This document shows, piece by piece, positions 24,247 to 33,231 of a stretch of 37,363 bases of DNA (the stretch's first letter is position 1; every line of letters starts with the position of its first letter). The DNA is from Phycisphaerales bacterium (GTDB lineage: Bacteria; Planctomycetota; Phycisphaerae; UBA1845): NCBI GenBank assembly GCA_020639095.1, contig JACKHH010000030.1, forward strand, positions 1 through 37,363, read 5' to 3'. Position numbers and translations under genes: made by a program. Under the pieces are notes generated by a model that ran no database searches, had not been told where the DNA came from, and saw only the letters and a program-made list of their open reading frames with translations.

Positions 24247-25440
24247 ATGGCTGGCACGTCACAAGATCATGTTCACTCGACGCTTACGCCGCCGCTCGCC
24301 GACCGCGTGCGCAACATTCGCCAGACAGCGCTGCGCCGCCTGAGCGCGCGCTGCCAGGAGATCGGTGGGATCAACCTCTCGCAGGGCGTGTGCGACCTGC
24401 CCGCCCCGCCCGAGGTCAAACGAGCTGCCCAGCAGGCAATCGACGACGATTACGCGATCTACACGCATCTGGCTGGCATCGCCCCGCTTCGTGAAGCCAT
24501 CGCAGCCAAGATGCAGGCGTTCAACGGCATCACCTGTGACCCGCAGCGTGAGATCGCCGTGACGGTAGGGTCCGCCGGTGCGTTCGCGTGCATCGCCCTG
24601 GCGCTGCTCAACCCCGGCGACGAGATCATCACGTTCTCGCCCTACTACACGTACTACATCGACGCGCTCAAGCTGCTCGACGTGCGCGTGCGTTTCGTGA
24701 ACACGCACCCGCCGGATTGGCACTACGCGAGCGACGAGCTGGCAGCCGCCTTCACCGATCGCACCCGCATGGTGCTGATTAATACGCCGGTGAATCCGAC
24801 GGGCAAGGTCTTTACCCGCGCGGAACTGACCGAGATTGCCGGGCTCGCGCGCGATCGCGGCTGCTGGATCCTCACCGACGAGATCTACGAGTACATCACG
24901 TTCGATGTGCCGCACGTCAGCATCGGGAGTCTGCCGGAAGCCGCAGGTCGGACGATCACGCTGAGCGGGCCTTCAAAGACGTATGCGGTCACGGGTTGGC
25001 GCGTGGGCTACGCGGTCGGACCAGCCGAGGTGATCGAGAAGGCTTTGGTCGCGAGCGATTTGCTCACCATCTGCGCGCCGGCACCGCTACAGCACGGGGT
25101 GCTCGCGGGCATGAAGCTGCCGGATTCGTACTACGACGGAATTCGCACCGACTATCAAGCCAAACGTGACCTGCTTGCCGACACGTTGACCGGTATTGGC
25201 TTCGAGGTGTATCAGCCCAAGGGTTCGTTCTATCTGATGGCGGACTTTGGTGCGGGCCGGTTCCCGAATGCGATGGCAGCGGCTGAGTCGATCCTGGAGC
25301 AGGTTGGCGTCGCCACGGTGCCGGGTGCCCCCTTCTACGCGAACCCTGCCGAGGGCGAGTCGCAGCTTCGCTTCTGCTTCGCCAAGTCGATGGCCGACCT
25401 GGAGGAGGCGTGCAAGCGGCTCAAGAAGCTGCCGAAGTAA
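24247..25440 (+). CDS. Pyridoxal-phosphate aminotransferase, class I/II
   Basis: 397 residues, the usual size for fold-type I aspartate aminotransferase-like enzymes. Seen directly: INLSQGVCDLPAPPEVKRAA near the N-terminus, INTPVNPTGKVFTRAEL (the NPTG block), ILTDEIYEYITFD (cofactor-binding aspartate and tyrosine), and SGPSKTYAVTGWRVGYAVG, in which K244 should form the Schiff base with PLP. A conserved substrate-carboxylate arginine is likely in LRFCFAKS. Family members transfer amino groups from aspartate, aromatic amino acids, methionine or kynurenine to 2-oxo acids. The exact substrate cannot be read. It follows the small membrane peptide by 3 bases. Confidence 0.92.
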   Translation: MAGTSQDHVHSTLTPPLADRVRNIRQTALRRLSARCQEIGGINLSQGVCDLPAPPEVKRAAQQAIDDDYAIYTHLAGIAPLREAIAAKMQAFNGITCDPQREIAVTVGSAGAFACIALALLNPGDEIITFSPYYTYYIDALKLLDVRVRFVNTHPPDWHYASDELAAAFTDRTRMVLINTPVNPTGKVFTRAELTEIAGLARDRGCWILTDEIYEYITFDVPHVSIGSLPEAAGRTITLSGPSKTYAVTGWRVGYAVGPAEVIEKALVASDLLTICAPAPLQHGVLAGMKLPDSYYDGIRTDYQAKRDLLADTLTGIGFEVYQPKGSFYLMADFGAGRFPNAMAAAESILEQVGVATVPGAPFYANPAEGESQLRFCFAKSMADLEEACKRLKKLPK

Positions 25441-25683
25441 CCCGCTCGGCTGCGAACCGCCGATTTGATACCCAGCCGTGACACGATTAGGCACACACCA
25501 GCCGCGATTTGACGGCTCTGGATATCGATGGGCTGTAAACTGTCGTCGTTCGCGGGCGGTTTTGTGGACAACTCGGGCGGATTTCTGAATAATCCAGTGC
25601 TCACCCATCTGTTACCGGCGACGGTTTGGGAGGCTCGCCGGGGCGCAGTGCATAGCCCGTTTACTCTTAAGGATGGTTCTTTG

Positions 25684-26745
25684 ATGACGCGTGTATCTGC
25701 ATTCTTCTTTTCGCTGGCGGTGATGGTTGCCGCGGTTCCTGCATCGGCTGTTGAAATCGGCGACACCGCACCCGCGGTCACGATCACGGACTGGGTCAAA
25801 GGCAAGCCGATGGACGTGCTCAAGGACGGGCTGGGCAAGGTCGTCGTGCTCGAGTTCTGGGCGACGTGGTGCCCACCCTGCATTCAACTCATTCCGGACT
25901 CCACGGAGTTCTATCAGAAGAACAAAGACAAGGGGTTCATCTTCGTCGGCATCACCGATTCAGGCCGGGGGCAGACGTTGGAGGCGGTTCGCGATTTCGT
26001 TTCGCGACAGGGGCCGAAGATGGACTACCCCGTCGCGTTCGACAAAACCCAACGCTGCACCATGACGTATCAGGCGTACGGCCTGCCGCATGCCGTGGTG
26101 ATCGGCAAGGATGGCAAGATCGTATGGATGGGCCACCCCGGCATGCCGGAGATGCACAAGATCATCGAGGACTTGCTGGCGGATCGCTACGACGCGGAGG
26201 CGGCAGCCAAGCGTGCGAAGATCAACGCGCAGCTTGAGCGCATGACCAACGATTTCTACATCGCAATGCAGCAGGGGCAGACGGAAGCTGCGTTGACGAT
26301 CGCCGGAAAAATGCTCGACGTCGACCCGGGCAACTTCGACGCGATGCAGTATTGCGTGGTGCTGTTCGTCGACGAGTTGAAGTCGATCGACCGGCTTCGG
26401 GCGTGGACGGAAGACTTCATCGAGAAGAACAAGGACAGCGCCGAGTCGCTCGCGAAGGTCGCGCACCTGATGATGGCCATTCCCGACATCACCCTGCGGC
26501 AGCCCGATCTTGCGATCAAAGCCGCGCGTATGGCCTACGATAAGGGTTCCGACAATCGGGAAATCGCCCAAGCCGTCGCGCTGACGTACTTCGATGTCGG
26601 TGATCTCAAAACGGCAATACGCTACCAGCAGCACGCGGTAGACGTGGCGGAAGGCCAAGCGGCAGAAGACGCAAAAGCCGTCCTCAAATTCCTCAACACC
26701 TGCCAAAGTCTCCAGGAAACAGCCCCCGCGGCACACGGCAACTAG
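25684..26745 (+). CDS. Exported TlpA/ResA-like thioredoxin with C-terminal helical extension
   Basis: 353 residues from the ATG at 25684. A signal peptide is visible (FFFSLAVMVAAVPASA, cleavage near residue 22). The thioredoxin domain follows with the redox motif FWATWCPPC (C63 and C66) and GLPHAVVIGKDGKIVWMG carrying the cis-proline region. Such proteins act outside the cytoplasm in disulphide reduction, often in cytochrome c maturation. About 170 further residues are helical and TPR-like (ALTIAGKMLDVDPGNFDAMQ; AIRYQQHAVDVAEGQA), so it is a two-domain protein. An octaheme cytochrome is encoded nearby on the other strand, which fits a role in heme-protein biogenesis but does not prove it. No strong Shine-Dalgarno is seen. 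Confidence 0.88.
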   Translation: MTRVSAFFFSLAVMVAAVPASAVEIGDTAPAVTITDWVKGKPMDVLKDGLGKVVVLEFWATWCPPCIQLIPDSTEFYQKNKDKGFIFVGITDSGRGQTLEAVRDFVSRQGPKMDYPVAFDKTQRCTMTYQAYGLPHAVVIGKDGKIVWMGHPGMPEMHKIIEDLLADRYDAEAAAKRAKINAQLERMTNDFYIAMQQGQTEAALTIAGKMLDVDPGNFDAMQYCVVLFVDELKSIDRLRAWTEDFIEKNKDSAESLAKVAHLMMAIPDITLRQPDLAIKAARMAYDKGSDNREIAQAVALTYFDVGDLKTAIRYQQHAVDVAEGQAAEDAKAVLKFLNTCQSLQETAPAAHGN

Positions 26746-26994
26746 CAACGCCGGTACGCCAGATGTCATGTCGAACGTATGCTGAAGGGATTATTTTGCG
26801 CATGCGCGCATAGCGAATCCTGGAATCACGCCGCCAAGTATTGATCGGCGGCGTCAGGTCGCACAGAGAGTACGACAGCAGACCTGTCAATCGCGATATT
26901 CGGTTCCCCTTCGGCTGCCCGCACAGGTAACACAACCCGGCAGCAGTCGACGGCATGACCTATGACTCAAGGCCAGCCTACTTTGGACCATCAA

Positions 26995-29529
26995 TCAGTC
27001 CATGAACAGAATCTCATCGCGCGCGTAGCCGAGCACTTGATAGTTGGGCACCGTATTCACGACGGGCTCAAGCGCGGGCATCCATGACCCGCCGTTGATG
27101 CTCAGGTCGTCAGCGGTGAGGTCGGTGCCGGAGAGCGCTTCGTCATCGTCCGCCGCGTAGTACGACCCCTCACCGGCTGGATCCATGTAGTTCACCACGA
27201 TCGTGCTGACGCTCTCACGCACGTAGGTCGTGTCTCCGGCGATATCGACGTCCGCCGTGCCCGCGACGACGTCCGCGTCCTCGGTCGCCAGTCCCAGGTC
27301 CACCAGCTTGTGGAAGTTGTAGTATCGCCAACGATAGACTGGGAATTCAAACGTACCGAACCCCGCGACCTCGCGTGAAACGGTTTGTGTCACCGGGACC
27401 TTGTGATCCATCAAGCCACCGGACGCGTGACAGCTTCCGCACTGCATACCGGCTCCAACCGCTTCCTCCTTGGGACGCACACCATGCCCGCCAAGCGTGA
27501 TGCCGTTCGAGAAAGCCGGGTAGTTCGCGACCATCTGCATGAACGCAGGCTGATCCTCGGCAGGCAATTGTGCCGCCTGCATCGTGAGGAACATCTTGAT
27601 CAACGTGCCGTCGGGCACCTTCATGCTGACAATGTCACTTGCGCTCTCGAATTGCGGATACCACTCGTAGTCCGCGGGCAGCCCCATCGCGGCATTGAAC
27701 CCCTGGAATGCGCGCAGGCCATTGTTAGCGGAGGCGAGCATATCAAAATAGAACGGCTGGCCCGCATCGATGAAGCCGTCAGCATTAGCATCCCACGGTG
27801 AATTGCTCGCAACGGTGTAGCGAACGTAGCCGTAGGTTGATTTATCGAACAGGATCATGTTGGGGAAAATCTGCATGAGCGCCATTGCCTGGCGATCCGG
27901 GTTCTCCGACATGAAGTCATTCAACGTTACTTGTCGCGTCTCTTCCGGCGTCAGGTCGAGGAAGTCGAGGGCCGCAAAGATGTCGGCGTTGCTACCACCA
28001 GCCATGAAGCGGTACATGGTGTTGGCGTTATACTGATATGCGCCGTCCATGGCGTCGTTGTTCGCCATCATTCCGTTGAAGAAGCGCGCGTCGAAGACCA
28101 TGCCGTTGGCCATCGGCTTGAACGGAGTGATCTTCGCGTTGGGACTTCCGCGAAGTGATAGCGGCTGGGCTAGGAAAGAAACCTGTCCGTTAAACCACGT
28201 CAAAGTGGGCTCAGCACGATAGGCTTCCCAGTCGGAGTTCACGTCCTCATCGGTACCACCGTCAAGAAAGTGGTCGGAGCTGATGACCAGCGTATCCAGT
28301 CCGTCAGCGTTGCGGCCGAAGGTCAGGTTTGTGCCGTGGCCCCACAGCGCGTAGGTGATGCCCGAGGTCGCCGGGATATGGCAAGTTTCACAGGCCATGG
28401 CCGCCAGGTGCTTTTCGGTGTGGTAGACCGGATTGAGCTGCGCGGTCTCGTGGCAAGATAAGCAGGTCAACTCGTTCTCTTCCGATCCGACTGCATAGTC
28501 CACCGCCATCAAATCACCGCCCACCAGGTCGCCGCGCTTGAACTTGTGATGCGCGGACGTGTGGCACGCGACGCAGTGACGATCCGTTCCACCGCCCAAC
28601 GTTTCAACGGCAGCCGACGACGCATGCACGTCGTGCCCTGGACGGAAAAGCGTGCCGCGTTTGTAGCCGGTGCGCGCGTGCTCGTGGCAACGCAAGCAGG
28701 CGTGGTCGTTGGTTTCGCCAATGGACGACATGGATGCGAGGCTGCGATCCTGCGCGATGGTCGGCCAGGGAGTCTCCGGCGTGCCGTCACCGTCGCGATC
28801 CATCATCAACGGCATGTCGGCAATTCCGTCGCCATCGGTATCAATGAGCGCATCGGGCTCGCCGTCGCCATCGAAGTCGGTGTCGTCGCGGGCAACGCGG
28901 GCGTAGCCCTCCGGCGTGGGCGAGTGACCGTCGGCTGGTGCGAAGCCCGCGACTTGGGCATTGCCATCCGCAGGGTACGAACGGTATTCCTCGGCGTGGC
29001 AAATCAGACAGTCGATCCCACCATCAACAATGCGCGCCGCCTGCTCGGCGGCATCCGGAAGACCCATCTGCGTGAGCGAACCGGTGAGCATCTGCTCGAC
29101 CATGGGAATGTACCGACCGACGTGGCACTTGCCGCACTCGTCCAGTTGAACATCACTTACGAAATTGATCAGCGAACTGGAAGCGGGCAAGCCACACGCG
29201 CGGTCGATCATGCCGTGCGCCCCACCGCCGGGAAAGAGCACGTTGTCGTTTCGCGCCGCCCAGCGGTAGTGGACCGAGTTCTTGAGGTCGGCGAGTTCCT
29301 CGGTGTGACACTTTGAACACACGTTGCCCGCGAGATCCTGCTTGACCTTCGCACTGGCGACGCGTTCTCCGTTCACCACGTACTCATCAGCCGTTGGGTC
29401 GTATTGAAACTTGTGTACGTCGACCAACGTATCACCGTCGCCATCATCGATCGGCGTTTCGCAGGCGGTGCCGGCAATCAGAATGACAACCACCATCGTC
29501 TTGAGGAACGCGTCTGCCGCTCTGGTCAT
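26995..29529 (-). CDS. Octaheme c-type cytochrome, tetrathionate reductase (OTR)-like
   Basis: 844 residues from the ATG at 29529, preceded by AGGGAG. The N-terminal hydrophobic segment ends GTACE, probably a lipoprotein signal. Eight CxxCH heme sites are visible in order: CSKCH, CGKCH, CLICH, CLRCH, CVACH, CLSCH, CETCH and CGSCH. The run DVHASSA, HCVACH, TCLSCH, ACETCHIPAT resembles the octaheme tetrathionate-reductase family and the wider hydroxylamine oxidoreductase relatives. Inserted between hemes three and four is an acidic calcium-binding-type stretch (DTDFDGDGEPD, DTDGDGIADM, DRDGDGTPE) like thrombospondin type 3 repeats. It should act outside the cytoplasm in reduction of sulphur or nitrogen compounds; the substrate is not proven. 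Confidence 0.85.
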   Translation of the reverse strand: MTRAADAFLKTMVVVILIAGTACETPIDDGDGDTLVDVHKFQYDPTADEYVVNGERVASAKVKQDLAGNVCSKCHTEELADLKNSVHYRWAARNDNVLFPGGGAHGMIDRACGLPASSSLINFVSDVQLDECGKCHVGRYIPMVEQMLTGSLTQMGLPDAAEQAARIVDGGIDCLICHAEEYRSYPADGNAQVAGFAPADGHSPTPEGYARVARDDTDFDGDGEPDALIDTDGDGIADMPLMMDRDGDGTPETPWPTIAQDRSLASMSSIGETNDHACLRCHEHARTGYKRGTLFRPGHDVHASSAAVETLGGGTDRHCVACHTSAHHKFKRGDLVGGDLMAVDYAVGSEENELTCLSCHETAQLNPVYHTEKHLAAMACETCHIPATSGITYALWGHGTNLTFGRNADGLDTLVISSDHFLDGGTDEDVNSDWEAYRAEPTLTWFNGQVSFLAQPLSLRGSPNAKITPFKPMANGMVFDARFFNGMMANNDAMDGAYQYNANTMYRFMAGGSNADIFAALDFLDLTPEETRQVTLNDFMSENPDRQAMALMQIFPNMILFDKSTYGYVRYTVASNSPWDANADGFIDAGQPFYFDMLASANNGLRAFQGFNAAMGLPADYEWYPQFESASDIVSMKVPDGTLIKMFLTMQAAQLPAEDQPAFMQMVANYPAFSNGITLGGHGVRPKEEAVGAGMQCGSCHASGGLMDHKVPVTQTVSREVAGFGTFEFPVYRWRYYNFHKLVDLGLATEDADVVAGTADVDIAGDTTYVRESVSTIVVNYMDPAGEGSYYAADDDEALSGTDLTADDLSINGGSWMPALEPVVNTVPNYQVLGYARDEILFMD

Positions 29530-29926
29530 TTGTATGCTCCCTGATGTGTTCAACCAACCAGTTCTGCTGGACATCCACTTGGCGCCCGCAGGACCGCAAT
29601 TGCCGTCCTGCCACGCACGGACAACATGCTGCGCCGCCCGATTCTAGCGCGAAGATCAAAACCGGCTGCGGAATGACACCCCCTCGTGGAGATCAGCGAA
29701 AGCGTACATTTTCATTGAACACGCGGATCTCCCACGTCGCCAAGCGCCACGAAATGAAGACCTGAGAGCACGACGTGGAGACGGGCGCTTGTCGCGCCCA
29801 AAGGGTAAGAACACGGTCTTGAACGATGCTCAGCGGACGCCCTCGCCCCGCTCAGGCGGATTCCCCCTCACGGTTGCACCACTCGTGCCACGGGCATAGG
29901 TTTCTCTGATCGCGACATTTCAGTTT
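29530..29926. other. Intergenic stretch, nothing recognised
   Basis: About 400 bases upstream of the octaheme cytochrome and before a dockerin-like remnant. It should contain the cytochrome promoter on the minus strand, but I see no convincing boxes or genes. Confidence 0.4.
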
Positions 29927-30157
29927 GTGCGGATATCGTTCACGCCGTTGGGCGACGGCAGCTCGAACGAAGTGCTCGATTATCGCGATATCACGGGAGG
30001 CACCAGCGACGTTTGCCAGCCCAACGGCATACCAGATTTCTGCGAGCCCGATTTCGATCACGATGAAGTCGTTGACGCGTGTGACCTGGCTATCGACAAC
30101 GACGGTGACTTTGATCTGCAAGATTTCGCGCGTTTACAGGTCTCAGTCCGCCCATAG
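29927..30157 (+). pseudogene. C-terminal remnant of a dockerin-like secreted protein
   Basis: The frame is open only from just after a TAG near 29897. It encodes SDVCQPNGIPDFCEPDFDHD, EVVDACDLAIDNDGDFDLQD and FARLQ. The NGIPDxCE and DxxxDxxDLAxxxxDGDFDLQDFA patterns are typical of the calcium-binding, dockerin-like C-termini of planctomycete secreted proteins. The rest of such a protein is missing, so this is most likely the 3' end of a degraded gene. It could also be a short intact gene with a start at the GTG at 29927, but no ribosome-binding site supports that. Confidence 0.55.
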
Positions 30158-30730
30158 TGGCGTCGAGCAGGCGCAGGACGACGCCACAGCCGCCCCAAGA
30201 TTTCTCAAGATCTGCTTCAGTCTTCAGATGCCGGAGCAGGCATCGCAAGACCTGTGATCACCGGCCGACGAGTTGGTGCCCAATGCGCATTTCATTCGTC
30301 GGCAAGCGCGCCAGCGCTGCTCCTGAGCGCTTGTGCAATCTGCGGAATCGCCGACTCACAACGTCAGGTGAATTCCTCATTTTCGCAGACGGTAATTACG
30401 CACGACCACGGCTCACACGGCCGAGACTCTCGGTTTCGAACAGCAAGACCTTCTTCGCCGCCCGCGCGCCGTTGTAGCAACTGGTATTGTCACGGGCATT
30501 TGCGTACAATCACACTCTGATGCTCGGGCCGCGAGTTTTCTGACGAACAACGATCATACTGCATAAGCGATTCCATCCTAGGCGATCAGATCGCGCCGAC
30601 GTTTGTTGGACCGGTCATTCGCCATCCAATTCCGCACAGTTCGGGAATCACTCGGCCCCGGCCATGTAACGCAAAAGCATTTGGTAGGTGTTCGTGGAAT
30701 CGGAAATCCGACAACATAAGGAGTCTGACC
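30158..30730. other. Intergenic stretch before the M4 peptidase
   Basis: About 570 bases. Short frames on both strands show no domains. TTGTCA (30487) and TACAAT (30505) are only 12 bases apart, too close for a normal sigma-70 promoter. Nothing else is seen apart from the AAGGAG ribosome-binding site at 30718-30723. Confidence 0.4.
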
Positions 30731-31936
30731 ATGTCCCATGCTTGCCGTTGTCTGAATTGCATTACACCGCCTCACATCTTGAAGAAACTGTTGGAGAGCC
30801 AGGATCGGGCGATTCGTGAAGCCGCCCTCGCAAGCATGCTCACGACAGCGCGATTGCGTGGCGAGAGAAGCGTGCGCGCCGCAACATTCCCCGGCCTCTC
30901 CGGCGGAGCACGTCGCACTGTTTACGATTGTCGAAATGGCACGTTCCTGCCCTTGGCGGTTGTGGCGCGCACAGAAGATGGGAGCGCGTCATCCGACGAA
31001 TCGGTGAACCTTGCATTCGATGGGCTTGGTACCACTCGTGAATTCTACAAAGGCGTATTCGATCGTGACTCGATCGATGGAAGCGGGATGCGCTTGGACG
31101 GCTACGTTCATTTCGGCATGCGCTTCAACAACGCGTTTTGGAATGGTCAGCAAATGGTTTTCGGCGACGGGGACGGGCTGTTGTTTGCCGACTTCACCAA
31201 GTCGCTTGACGTCATCGCGCACGAACTTACACACGGCGTGACGGAATTCACCGCGAATCTGACGTACCACAATCAATCCGGCGCATTGAACGAGTCAATC
31301 TCCGATGTGTTCGGATCGCTCGTAAAGCAGTGGTCGCTCGGGCAAACGGCAGACGAGGCCGATTGGCTAATTGGCCCAGACATCTTCACACCGGGTGTAG
31401 ACGCAGATGCACTGCGATCAATGAAAGCTCCGGGGACAGCATATGACAACCCAATGTTTGGAAGGGATCCTCAGCCTGACCACATGGATCGATTTGTCGT
31501 CCTTCCGGACACGGATGATGGTGATTGGGGTGGCGTGCACATCAACTCCGGCATTTCAAACAAAGCCTTCTACCTCGCAGCGATTGCGATTGGGGGCTAC
31601 GCTTGGGAGATCCCAGGACACATTTGGTACGAATCCCTGCTTGCGTCGCATGAGACCACCCAGTTCCAAGAGTTCGCGGACACCACCTACAGGAAGGCCC
31701 AGATCTACGGTGGTGACATACCGCAAGCCATCGCCGAGGCGTGGCAGGGTGTCGGTATCCGGGTCACCAGATCAACGCCCTGTAGCGGACGCGGGCGTCG
31801 CAATGATGACACCAATCGCGCGCGCCGTTCGTCCGGTTCGACATCCTCTACCGATACGATGGCGGAGCTCGCGAAGCACATCGAGACGCTGGCCGCCAAG
31901 GTGAGCGAACTCGCACGGGCTGCGAAGGCGCACTAG
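30731..31936 (+). CDS. Protealysin-like M4 (thermolysin family) metallopeptidase
   Basis: 401 residues with AAGGAG 7 bases upstream. Zinc ligands are in HELTH (H164, H168) and NESISD (E188), E165 is the catalytic base, and GGVHINSGISNKAFY supplies the catalytic H270. There is no signal peptide. The short N-terminal precursor has CITPPHILKKL, the PPL-type motif of protealysin-like enzymes with brief propeptides, instead of the long FTP propeptide of thermolysin. After the catalytic domain (about residue 335) a Ser/Arg-rich linker and a coiled-coil-like end (MAELAKHIETLAAKVSELA) are unusual. The adjacent downstream gene encodes an emfourin-like inhibitor, as known for protealysins, so activity is probably held in check inside the cell. 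Confidence 0.92.
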   Translation: MSHACRCLNCITPPHILKKLLESQDRAIREAALASMLTTARLRGERSVRAATFPGLSGGARRTVYDCRNGTFLPLAVVARTEDGSASSDESVNLAFDGLGTTREFYKGVFDRDSIDGSGMRLDGYVHFGMRFNNAFWNGQQMVFGDGDGLLFADFTKSLDVIAHELTHGVTEFTANLTYHNQSGALNESISDVFGSLVKQWSLGQTADEADWLIGPDIFTPGVDADALRSMKAPGTAYDNPMFGRDPQPDHMDRFVVLPDTDDGDWGGVHINSGISNKAFYLAAIAIGGYAWEIPGHIWYESLLASHETTQFQEFADTTYRKAQIYGGDIPQAIAEAWQGVGIRVTRSTPCSGRGRRNDDTNRARRSSGSTSSTDTMAELAKHIETLAAKVSELARAAKAH

Positions 31937-32003
31937 AATACGATGTCTGCCCTACGCGCCTTGGGCGGCATGCGAACAAAGTGGCGTACCGGGGGTCGTC
32001 GAA

Positions 32004-32321
32004 GTGAAGCTGCGCCTTTCAAAGCATGGTGGATTTGCGGCCGGCATCAAGCGACCACCGATCCAAATCGATTCGTCCGAGCTTTCGAATGAAAGTGCGG
32101 CAGAGTTGTCCTCGCTTATTGCCGCGGCGAAATCAAATCACCCGGATCAGTCGTCCGATCCGGGACGTGCTCGCGATGCGATGAGCTACACAATCACGCT
32201 TGACGAACCTGGTCACCAAACGACCGAATTGCGTGCGTCCGACGTGAGTATGTCGGAATCGTTCGCTGCGCTACTCGTGTGGTTGGAGCGTGTTGCAATG
32301 GAGCACGGCAACGGCGACTGA
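32004..32321 (+). CDS. Emfourin-like protealysin inhibitor
   Basis: 105 residues with a GTG start at 32004; no ATG fits better. The N-terminal MKLRLSKHGGFAAG and the later MSYTITLDEP fit the small emfourin family that inhibits protealysin-like M4 peptidases and is usually encoded next to them. It begins 67 bases after the peptidase stop on the same strand. Assignment rests on this context and on a family resemblance I recall; the catalytic partner is certain. Confidence 0.8.
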   Translation: MKLRLSKHGGFAAGIKRPPIQIDSSELSNESAAELSSLIAAAKSNHPDQSSDPGRARDAMSYTITLDEPGHQTTELRASDVSMSESFAALLVWLERVAMEHGNGD

Positions 32322-32482
32322 GAAAAGCCACATTCACACGTGCGGTGTTCAAATGCTACTCGGTTCTGGTGGTCCCGGATTTGCGGCGCGTTGAATGCGG
32401 AACTTGTTCGGCATGGGCGGCCGACACGAAGTCCGTACTACGAGAGCGCTTCGGCGTGCGTTCAGATTACGACCCATTACAA

Positions 32483-32525
32483 AAACAGCCCGGTGGACGG
32501 ATGTTTTCCGTTCGCCGGGCTGTTT
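32483..32525 (-). terminator. Rho-independent terminator of the rpsR transcript
   Basis: Positions 32483-32500 and 32508-32525 form an 18-bp stem with two or three G-T pairs and a 7-base loop. On the minus strand it is followed by a run of Ts (the As at 32481-32485). It lies 23 bases after the rpsR stop. The opposite strand also has a short T-run (GTTTGAATTCTT), so it could serve the plus strand as well. Confidence 0.85.
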
Positions 32526-32547
32526 GAATTCTTGTTGGCGTTGCGTG

Positions 32548-32802
32548 CTAGACGCTGGAGTACGGCAGCAGCGCCATGTAGCGGGCCTGCTTCACAGCCT
32601 GCTTGAGCGCCTTCTGCTCTTGTGAGTTGGTGCCGGCGCGCTTGCGCGACATCATCTTCGAGCTGGTGGTGAGGAACTTGCGGAGCAGTTCGATCTCTTT
32701 GTAGTCCACCACCGGGCCCTGCCAATCGTCGCCGCGACGGTTGGGAAAACGGCTCGCCGTGTAGAACCCACGCTTCTTGGAATCGTCGGATTTCATCGCC
32801 AT
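32548..32802 (-). CDS. rpsR: Ribosomal protein bS18
   Basis: 84 residues. VDYKEIELLRKFLTTSSKMM and SRKRAGTNSQEQKALKQAVK, then QARYMALLPYSSV, are the conserved S18 core that binds 16S rRNA with S6 on the 30S platform. The N-terminus (KKRGFYTASRFPNRRGDDW) is slightly longer than in E. coli. In many bacteria rpsR lies with rpsF and rplI; here it follows a Trm112-like gene and an acyl-CoA ligase gene and ends in a strong terminator, so the usual ribosomal neighbours are absent from this window. Confidence 0.95.
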   Translation of the reverse strand: MAMKSDDSKKRGFYTASRFPNRRGDDWQGPVVDYKEIELLRKFLTTSSKMMSRKRAGTNSQEQKALKQAVKQARYMALLPYSSV

Positions 32803-32854
32803 GATACTGCGCTACCTGCCTGACTTTGGTTAACTGTCTTCCTTACCGTGCGTG

Positions 32855-33124
32855 CTATGCCGACGTCGCCGACATCACGCGTTTGTATTCATCCTCCGCG
32901 ACAACCTCCGACTCATCGACCAGCATGACGGGAATCCCGTCGCGGATCGGATAGCGGCGCCGCGTGGCTGCGTCCGTCGAGTACAACCAATCACCCTGCT
33001 GCACCAGCTTCGCGTGCGACTCGGGACAGACCATGATCTCAAGCAATGCCTTGTCGAGTTCAGCCGTCACCAGTTCGCTCCACTGGCTGTCAGGGTCAGC
33101 CGGTCCCGGCGATGCTTTCGCCAT
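32855..33124 (-). CDS. Trm112-like/UPF0434 small protein
   Basis: 90 residues from the ATG at 33124. LLEIMVCPESHAKLVQQGDW, then YPIRDGIPVMLVDE, is the Trm112/YcaR pattern. In eukaryotes and archaea Trm112 activates methyltransferases that modify tRNA, rRNA and release factors; in bacteria the role is less clear. Only one cysteine of the usual zinc site is obvious (CPES), so metal binding may be lost. It lies between the acyl-CoA ligase and rpsR genes on the minus strand. Confidence 0.85.
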   Translation of the reverse strand: MAKASPGPADPDSQWSELVTAELDKALLEIMVCPESHAKLVQQGDWLYSTDAATRRRYPIRDGIPVMLVDESEVVAEDEYKRVMSATSA

Positions 33125-33231
33125 CACCGGGAAGCCCCATAGTCTACCCAAGGAGCGTCGGGTGAGCAAGCAACCGGCAAACCAGTCGGGCCAGGACCGC
33201 CCTGTGCTATAACCTGTTTTGCCAGATGAAG

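Noticed and set aside
30487..30510. TTGTCA and TACAAT as a promoter of the M4 peptidase
   Set aside because: The spacer is only 12 bases, too short for a sigma-70 promoter.
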